A DNA stretch of 6,792 bases from Caldilineaceae bacterium (GTDB lineage: Bacteria > Chloroflexota > Anaerolineae > Caldilineales > Caldilineaceae), in assembly GCA_026645635.1 (NCBI GenBank), contig JAPKMV010000185.1, positions 1 through 6,792 of the forward strand, written 5' to 3'. Shown here one piece after another: positions 1 through 3,989 of this stretch. How positions within the stretch are numbered: position 1 is the first letter of the stretch; the number at the start of each line of letters is the position of its first letter. The notes below the pieces were generated by a model that was not told the DNA's origin, did not search any database, and was given only the letters and a program-made list of their open reading frames with translations. Position numbers and translations under genes: made by a program.

Positions 1-48
1 CAAGGCGCCATTGTAGAGCAAAGGCAACAAGCTGGAAAGATCGACCAT
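1..48 (-). CDS. 5' end of an unidentified gene running off the window
   Basis: Sixteen codons (MVDLSSLLPLLYNGAL) are open from an ATG at position 48 to the window edge. A purine-rich GGGAAAGG lies 3 bases before the ATG and could serve as the ribosome binding site, although the spacing is short. An extended -10 element about 50 bases upstream supports a real transcript start. The hydrophobic N-terminus does not identify a family, and no product can be named. The gene could equally be a short spurious frame; the case rests on the combination of promoter, binding site and start codon. Confidence 0.4.
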   Translation of the reverse strand, partial: MVDLSSLLPLLYNGAL

Positions 49-95
49 AAGCCTTTCCCGATTCACACGCTGGATGGCGGCGGGATATGGTCGTC

Positions 96-104
96 AGTAT
101 AGCA
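96..104 (-). promoter_or_regulatory. Extended -10 promoter for the gene at 48
   Basis: On the minus strand this reads TGCTATACT, an extended -10 (TGN plus TATACT, one mismatch to TATAAT). It would start transcription near position 89 and give a leader of about 40 bases before the ATG at 48. There is no convincing -35 box at 16-18 bases, which is tolerable for extended -10 promoters. The site lies inside the arms of a longer inverted repeat context (105-159 is immediately upstream). Confidence 0.45.
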
Positions 105-159
105 CGTTTTCCCCGGCGGCGCCGCAACAAAATTCATGGTCGCTCCGCAGGGGAAAACG
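105..159. repeat. 10-bp perfect inverted repeat upstream of the promoter
   Basis: CGTTTTCCCC at 105-114 is the exact reverse complement of GGGGAAAACG at 150-159, 35 bases apart. Between them lies a further self-complementary GCGGCGCCGC (117-126). The pair sits between the acr3 remnant's stop codon and the extended -10 box, so it could be an operator or a large stem-loop. The right arm also overlaps the terminator-like hairpin. No known operator consensus is recognised. Confidence 0.45.
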
Positions 160-178
160 CCGTCGTTTACGGCGCTTT
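154..178 (-). terminator. Terminator-like hairpin overlapping the acr3 stop
   Basis: On the minus strand a six-base GC stem (CGCCGT / ACGGCG, loop AAACG) is extended by one G-T and three A-T pairs, giving a stem of about ten pairs whose 3' side runs into TTTT. The TAA stop of the permease fragment (167-169) is in the loop region. The T-run is short and mostly in the stem, so it is a plausible rather than a strong intrinsic terminator. Confidence 0.5.
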
Positions 179-469
179 CGCCGCTGCGACGGCCTCGCCT
201 TCGCAGTCGATGGCGGCCATGTCCTGGCGGAAGTAACGCCGCCCCAGCCAGAGCGATACGCTGACCAGCCCGATCATCACCGGCGCCTCGATCAGCGGGC
301 CGATCACGGCGGCGAAGGCCTGGCCGGAAGCGATGCCGAAGACGGCCACAGCCACGGCGATTGCCAGCTCGAAATTGTTGCTGGCCGCCGTAAAGGAAAT
401 GGTCGTCGTCTTTTTATAGCCGGAGCGCGTCCCGATGCCCATGTGGAAGCTGATGGCAAACATGATCAT
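167..469 (-). pseudogene. acr3: C-terminal remnant of an ACR3-type arsenite efflux permease
   Basis: The 100 residues match the C-terminal third of ACR3 arsenite/H+ antiporters (bile acid:Na+ symporter superfamily), which are normally about 350 residues with ten membrane helices. Visible signatures are the [20 protein letters not shown] stretch and [13 protein letters not shown]. The conserved Glu in the latter is, as I recall the family, the one implicated in transport; the essential Cys in the middle of the protein is lost. Homology begins at MFAISFHMG, partway through a helix. The frame stays open upstream but reads unrelated residues ([17 protein letters not shown]) and then repeat DNA. 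The ATG at 469 has no ribosome binding site. The missing two thirds are not found in the next 150 bases in any frame, and the AraC gene follows. This is therefore a decayed or deletion-truncated gene, unlikely to be functional. Confidence 0.85.
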
Positions 470-517
470 AAAAGCGTCTTGCGAGCGATCCTCTGCACTG
501 GGGGGCGCCAGACGCTC

Positions 518-586
518 ATCCGCAGATTGCGCAGATTTTCGCAGATGGCAGACATCAAATCTGCGTAATCTGCGTAATCTGCGGAT
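518..586. repeat. Palindromic GCAGATTAC-type intergenic repeat
   Basis: The left arm 518-546 (ATCCGCAGATTGCGCAGATT...) is nearly the reverse complement of the right arm 559-586 (...AATCTGCGTAATCTGCGGAT), with a 12-base loop at 547-558. Each arm is itself a run of degenerate nine-base units of the type CGCAGATTA. It lies just downstream of the AraC stop codon and just upstream of the point where permease homology begins. There is no T-run, so it is not a classical terminator. This looks like a dispersed, non-coding palindromic repeat. Copy number cannot be judged from one window. Confidence 0.75.
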
Positions 587-616
587 TGTGTTTGCAACTA
601 TCGATTCATAGTCGCG

Positions 617-1585
617 TCAATGGGTGATTTCCACCGTCAGCGCGGCCTCGCGCAGCCGCTGCACATCGCGCATGGGCGGCACGCCGAAGAGGCTCTTGTA
701 CTCGCGGCTGAAATGGGAGGCGTCGTCGTAGCCGACGCGATAGGCGGCGCTGGCGGCATCGAGCGCCTCGCCCAGCATCAGCCGTCGCGCTTCCTGCAAG
801 CGCAGCCGCTTCTGAAACTGCAGCGGACTCATCGCCGTGGCCGCCTTGAAGTGGTGGTGGAAACTCGACACGCTCATGCCCAGCTCCTGCGCGACCTGCT
901 CGATCGGCAGCGGCTGGTCGAACTCCCTGCGGAACCATTCGATGGCCCGGGCGATGTGATGGCTGTGGCCATTCTGCACCGCGATGTAGCGCAGCCGGTC
1001 GCACTGCTCGCCCACCAGCAGCCGGTAGATGATCTCGCGCAGGATCAGCGGCGCCATGAAGGGGGCTTCGTCGGGCGACTCCGCCACCCGCACCAGCCGC
1101 ACCACCGCGTCGAGCAGGTCGGTGTCCAGCGGGCTGACGTTGATGGCGCGCACGCTGGCGCGCTGCATCGACGCCGCCTCCCCTGCCTCGACCATAACCG
1201 AGCTGACCAGCACGGGATCGAGTTTGAGCGTCAGACTCAGGTAGGGCACTGCCGGCGACGCCTCGACCACGTGGGCGGCGACGGGCAGATTGGCGGTGAC
1301 GATCAGGTAGTGGGCCGCGTCGTAGCGATAGCGTTCGCTGCCCAGGATAACTTCCTTGCTCCCCTGGGCAATCACGCAAAAGACCGGGTCATAGACACTG
1401 TGCAGCGGTTCGCCGGGCGTGGTGGAGCGGTTGAGGCCCAGCCCCGGCAGCGGTTCCACCCTGCCGTCCGTGCGCACGATGCGCTGGATGCGCTCGATCA
1501 GCTCCTGCTGGCCGGACTGCAAGCGCGCGGACTCAGGCCGCGTCTGCTCATTGCGGTTCGCTCTCATCATGACTGCTGCACTCAC
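617..1585 (-). CDS. AraC-family transcriptional regulator (AraC_N type)
   Basis: The protein has an N-terminal AraC_N-type sensing domain (about residues 45-200 from the GTG start), with the motif VYDPVFCVIAQGSKEV followed by a cupin-like stretch. The C-terminus (about residues 210-306) is a two-helix-turn-helix DNA-binding domain: IEQVAQELGMSVSSFHHHFK, then AYRVGYDDASHFSREYKSLFG ending in the usual GVPP. The closest characterised relative in domain layout is E. coli YqhC, an aldehyde-responsive regulator; the ligand here is unknown. An ATG at 1642 extends the frame to 341 residues, but it overlaps a good -10 box. GTG at 1585 has AAAGGTGG seven bases before it, giving 322 residues; ATG at 1570 or 1567 is less well placed. 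It is monocistronic: the repeat element separates it from egsA, and it has its own promoter and a candidate autoregulatory palindrome. Its targets are not evident. Confidence 0.9.
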   Translation of the reverse strand: MSAAVMMRANRNEQTRPESARLQSGQQELIERIQRIVRTDGRVEPLPGLGLNRSTTPGEPLHSVYDPVFCVIAQGSKEVILGSERYRYDAAHYLIVTANLPVAAHVVEASPAVPYLSLTLKLDPVLVSSVMVEAGEAASMQRASVRAINVSPLDTDLLDAVVRLVRVAESPDEAPFMAPLILREIIYRLLVGEQCDRLRYIAVQNGHSHHIARAIEWFRREFDQPLPIEQVAQELGMSVSSFHHHFKAATAMSPLQFQKRLRLQEARRLMLGEALDAASAAYRVGYDDASHFSREYKSLFGVPPMRDVQRLREAALTVEITH

Positions 1586-1592
1586 GCTCAAC

Positions 1593-1600
1593 CCACCTTT
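1593..1600 (-). promoter_or_regulatory. Ribosome binding site fixing the AraC start at GTG 1585
   Basis: AAAGGTGG on the minus strand lies seven bases before GTG at 1585. No comparable site precedes the ATG at 1642. The first base touches the end of the palindrome at 1600-1616, so occupation or folding of the palindrome could affect translation as well as transcription. Confidence 0.55.
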
Positions 1601-1616
1601 CTGCACGATGTGCAGA
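1600..1616. promoter_or_regulatory. Perfect 7-3-7 palindrome in the AraC leader
   Basis: TCTGCAC-GAT-GTGCAGA is a perfect inverted repeat with a three-base centre. It lies between the predicted transcription start (near 1634) and the GTG start, abutting the ribosome binding site. A nine-base part of it (ATCGTGCAG) recurs at 1672-1680, just upstream of the -35 position. Two related sites flanking the promoter would fit autoregulation by the AraC protein. An alternative is an mRNA hairpin masking the binding site. Confidence 0.5.
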
Positions 1617-1640
1617 ATTGCACCGGGACGTCGAAGCAGC

Positions 1641-1680
1641 ATTCTATCATCTCGCGCTGCAGTCCGCTAGAATCGTGCAG
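1641..1680 (-). promoter_or_regulatory. Promoter region of the AraC gene with a repeated half-site
   Basis: TAGAAT at 1646-1641 on the minus strand is a one-mismatch -10 box. The -35 position is poor, as expected for an activator-dependent promoter. CTGCACGAT (minus strand, 1680-1672) repeats nine bases of the leader palindrome immediately upstream of the -35 position. The box overlaps the alternative ATG at 1642, which argues against that start. Confidence 0.4.
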
Positions 1681-1730
1681 CAGCCCCACCGGTTGAAACC
1701 CGCGGCGTCGCCTGCATTGCCCCCGAAAGA

Positions 1731-1906
1731 TGTGAGAGACTGTTTGAAAAGGGGGCAAGATTGACGCAGAGACGCAGCGGCGCAGAGGTGCGCAGAGGAG
1801 TTGCAGCGCTGGCTACTGTTGCGCTTGCTCTCGATTTTCTCTGCGTTTCTCTGCATCTCTGCGCCTCTGCGTCAAAGTGGGGTGACTTTACAAACAGTTT
1901 CTAACA
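1731..1906. mobile_element. 176-bp inverted-repeat (MITE-like) element
   Basis: The outer ends TGTGAGAGACTGTTTG (1731-1746) and, reverse-complemented, TGTTAGAAACTGTTTG (1906-1891) match at 14 of 16 positions. After an unrelated spacer of about 15 bases, both arms continue with TTGACGCAGAG (1761-1771; mirrored 1874-1864) and a run of degenerate CGCAGAG units (to 1800 and from 1839). The centre, about 1801-1838, is unique. There is no coding capacity and no clear target-site duplication. It could be a transposase-mobilised miniature element or a palindromic repeat of another origin. It fills most of the 315-base gap between egsA and the AraC gene, and its edge contains the egsA stop codon. Confidence 0.6.
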
Positions 1907-3157
1907 ATCTGCCACCCCCAGCACGCGCGCCAGCTTGCGCACGGTGAAGCGGTCGCGCAGGTAGTGGCCGTTGGCGATGGCCAGATCGCGCTCAGCATCA
2001 TCGAAGCCCAACGCTGCGGCCGTAATGGGAGCGCCCACCTGCGCCAGCAGCGCCGCCACCTCAGCCGACGGCGGCACCTGCGCGGCAATTGCCTGAATCT
2101 CATCCCAATTGGCCAGAATCTTTCGTTTCAACTGCTCGAAGCGCGCCTCATCCAGGGCCAGGAATGGCTCCTGACCGGCAGCCACCTCCCCGGCCAGGTC
2201 GCCGTAAGCCGCCGCGATCTGCGCCATCTCCGCGGCGCGGGTCGGCCAGGTTGCCGCTTCGAGCAGGTCGGCCACCTCGGCGCGGGTGAGTTGACGCACG
2301 CGATCATAGAGCGTGGCCACCAGCACCGTGGCGACACCCACCTTGGCGCCGTGAAGGATGGCGGGCCGCCCCTCGCGCAGCAACTTCATCTCCCAGTAGT
2401 GGGAATAGTGATGCTCCGCGCCGGACGCAGGGCGCGAGCTGCCAAAGTCCAACATGCAGTAGCCCGACTCCAGCAGCGCGTCCATCAGCCGGGCGAGGCC
2501 CGCGGGCGCGCCCGCGCCGATGGCGGCGACATTGTCGATGCAGACCTGCACCGCGTCCAAGGTGCGCACAGAGATCGCCTCGTCGTAGGGTTCGTCCCAC
2601 AGCAGCCGCCCGATGCGCCAGTCCGCCACCGAGGTCAGCTTGGCCAGCATGTCGGCGAAACCGGCGGCGATCATCGCGCGCGGGGCGGCGGCGAGCGTGT
2701 TGATGTCGGCGAAAACGGCCAACGGCGCCTGACAGTTCACCGTGATCTTGACGCCGTGGATGATCAGCGGCGCGCCGATGGAGGCGAAGCCATCCACCGA
2801 CGGCGCCGTGGGCACGGAGATAAAAGCCGCGCCGGTGCGATGGCTGACAAAGCGGGTGATGTCCGTGAGCGTGCCCGTGCCCACGGCCAGATAGGCGCGC
2901 CGTTCATTTCCCGCCGCCACCAACACATCGAGAACATGCGCGGCGTCGGCCACCACTTCATCGCCGGTGAAGATGATCTCTTTCAGATCGCAGCCGGCCG
3001 CGCGCAGCGCCTGCGCCACCACCGCGCCCTGCGCGGCATAGGTGCGCACGTCGGCGACCAGGAACAGTTTCTCCAGCCCCTGCTGCCGGCAAAAGTCGAC
3101 AAGCTGCGGCACGGCGCGGTCATCGATGGCCACGGCTAACGGTCGAATCGTCGTCAT
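1901..3157 (-). CDS. egsA: sn-glycerol-1-phosphate dehydrogenase (EgsA/AraM family)
   Basis: It is predicted to reduce dihydroxyacetone phosphate to sn-glycerol-1-phosphate with NAD(P)H in the cytoplasm. It belongs to the iron-containing alcohol dehydrogenase-like superfamily. The dinucleotide-binding region shows AVGTGTLTDITRF (residues 91-103) and PTAPSVDGFAS (116-126). Metal ligands are expected at Asp169 (AAGFADMLAK), a His of the EHHYSHYWEM motif (249-253) and His269 (ILHGAKVG); in the B. subtilis enzyme the metal is nickel. At 418 residues it is close to the family length (about 390-410), and the RDRFTVRKLARVLG tail is the normal family ending. The start is secure: AAGGAG lies seven bases before the ATG. 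It follows the aldolase gene by 117 bases on the same strand, as araM accompanies araD in Bacillus. The TAG stop lies within the terminal repeat of the MITE-like element. Confidence 0.92.
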   Translation of the reverse strand: MTTIRPLAVAIDDRAVPQLVDFCRQQGLEKLFLVADVRTYAAQGAVVAQALRAAGCDLKEIIFTGDEVVADAAHVLDVLVAAGNERRAYLAVGTGTLTDITRFVSHRTGAAFISVPTAPSVDGFASIGAPLIIHGVKITVNCQAPLAVFADINTLAAAPRAMIAAGFADMLAKLTSVADWRIGRLLWDEPYDEAISVRTLDAVQVCIDNVAAIGAGAPAGLARLMDALLESGYCMLDFGSSRPASGAEHHYSHYWEMKLLREGRPAILHGAKVGVATVLVATLYDRVRQLTRAEVADLLEAATWPTRAAEMAQIAAAYGDLAGEVAAGQEPFLALDEARFEQLKRKILANWDEIQAIAAQVPPSAEVAALLAQVGAPITAAALGFDDAERDLAIANGHYLRDRFTVRKLARVLGVADC

Positions 3158-3183
3158 ATCAAGTCTCCTTGTAACAAAACGAA

Positions 3184-3278
3184 ATAGACCGCGGATGAGG
3201 CGGATGGGACGGATTCACGCGGATTTCTCTTGTTTTTATCCGCGTGAATCTGCCTAATCCGCTTCATCCGCGGTCTAT
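3184..3278. repeat. 41-bp-stem palindromic repeat between aldolase and egsA
   Basis: The arm 3184-3224 and the reverse complement of 3238-3278 match at 36 of 41 positions, with a 13-base loop rich in T on the plus strand. Both begin ATAGACCGCGGATGA and end GATTCACGCGGAT; the interior is degenerate GCGGAT units. As RNA it would be a very stable hairpin. It contains the aldolase stop codon (3275-3277) and ends 14 bases before the egsA ribosome binding site (3165-3170). It may attenuate, process or stabilise the two-gene message. It lacks the T-run of an intrinsic terminator. Confidence 0.85.
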
Positions 3279-3919
3279 CCAATCTGCAATGCGCGCGCCA
3301 GATAGTTCAACATCACGCCGCCCGCCTCCTCGGCTGTGCGCCCGAAGGTGACGATGCCATCCTCATGGCCGGACATGCCGAAGATGCGCTTCTCCGGCAG
3401 GTCGCTTTCCCGGAAGAGCCGGCGCACCTCCTCAGCCATCGCCGGCGTGCCGTAGGGTGCGTCGCCGGTCATCGGCAGCCCCAGCGCGGCGGCATTGCGC
3501 CAGATCTCCGGCGAGTGAGCGTGGACGACCCAGAGGATGCGGCTGTCCAGCACGTAGATGGCGCCGTGGGTGAGTGACTCCGATGAAGGCTGCACCGGGC
3601 CGCGCGCCACCAGCCGATTCTCCGCCGGGTAACAGCCCGTCACCACCACGTAGTCGTCGGCGGTCAGATCGGGCTTGCCGCCGGTCTGCGTGCCGGTAAT
3701 CACAAACGGATGCTGCCGGTCGCCGACCTCCAGGTCATCCAGCCGGCAACTGATGTTGCCAAAGCCGTACCCGCCATAGCGCGCCGGGTCCTGTCCGATC
3801 AGCGCAGTCATGTACATGATCTTGCGCCACGCGTTCAACGCGGCGATCTGCGCTGCGGGCAGCGCGGGGGCCGGTGTGAAATCGCAGCGAAACTTGATGA
3901 CGCCTTCCGTTGCAGCCAT
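3275..3919 (-). CDS. Class II aldolase/adducin family protein (AraD/FucA-like)
   Basis: The family comprises zinc-dependent aldolases and epimerases acting on sugar phosphates (fuculose-1-phosphate aldolase, ribulose-5-phosphate 4-epimerase). Signatures seen are GYGFGNISCRL (residues 50-60, the usual glycine-rich loop), FVITGTQTGG (72-81), SSESLTHGAIY (112-122), HAH (133-135) and GHEDGIVTFG (184-193). By analogy with FucA the zinc ligands are Glu114, His133, His135 and His185; all are present. The length of 214 residues is normal. The substrate cannot be read from sequence. The ATG at 3919 follows a GAAAGG at a long spacing of 11 bases, so initiation may be weak. The neighbouring egsA downstream suggests a phosphorylated sugar or polyol pathway and probable cotranscription. 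Its TAG stop belongs to the palindromic repeat, so the last residues may differ from those of relatives. Confidence 0.9.
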   Translation of the reverse strand: MAATEGVIKFRCDFTPAPALPAAQIAALNAWRKIMYMTALIGQDPARYGGYGFGNISCRLDDLEVGDRQHPFVITGTQTGGKPDLTADDYVVVTGCYPAENRLVARGPVQPSSESLTHGAIYVLDSRILWVVHAHSPEIWRNAAALGLPMTGDAPYGTPAMAEEVRRLFRESDLPEKRIFGMSGHEDGIVTFGRTAEEAGGVMLNYLARALQIG

Positions 3920-3954
3920 TGTTTGTCTGGCCTTTCTGGTTCAAATTGTGCCAC

Positions 3955-3989
3955 AAAAAGCGGCGGAGACTCAGCATTCAGCCTCCGCC
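3955..3989 (-). terminator. Intrinsic terminator of the beta-CASP gene
   Basis: Immediately after the TGA stop (3992-3990), the minus strand has a ten-pair stem (GGCGGAGGCT / AGTCTCCGCC, one G-T pair) with an eight-base loop, then GC and a TTTTT run. This is a textbook rho-independent terminator. It separates the large nuclease gene from the aldolase-egsA pair, leaving only 35 bases for an aldolase promoter, which I cannot identify with confidence. Confidence 0.88.

Noticed and set aside
518..586. CRISPR array
   Set aside because: The short units are directly adjacent and degenerate, with no spacers, and they form two inverted arms rather than direct repeats.
606..1379. Minus-strand 257-codon frame overlapping the AraC gene
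   Set aside because: It overlaps the AraC frame in another phase, gives an Arg/Gly/Ala-rich product and has no recognisable domain.
620..1696. Long plus-strand open frame of 358 codons opposite the AraC gene
   Set aside because: Its product is rich in His, Arg, Gln and Gly with no domain, typical of the antisense frame of a GC-rich gene. The minus-strand frame carries a complete AraC family protein.
1964..3139. Plus-strand open frame of 391 codons opposite egsA
   Set aside because: Antisense shadow of egsA in high-GC DNA; low-complexity His/Arg/Gly-rich product and no ribosome binding site supporting it.
3184..3278. Intrinsic terminator between aldolase and egsA
   Set aside because: The stem is far longer than typical, no T-run follows on the minus strand, and a related construction occurs at other gene ends, so a dispersed repeat explains it better.
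3920..3955. Promoter for the aldolase gene (CACAAT as -10)
   Set aside because: The -10 match is weak and the -35 position falls in the terminator stem with no match; not strong enough to annotate.
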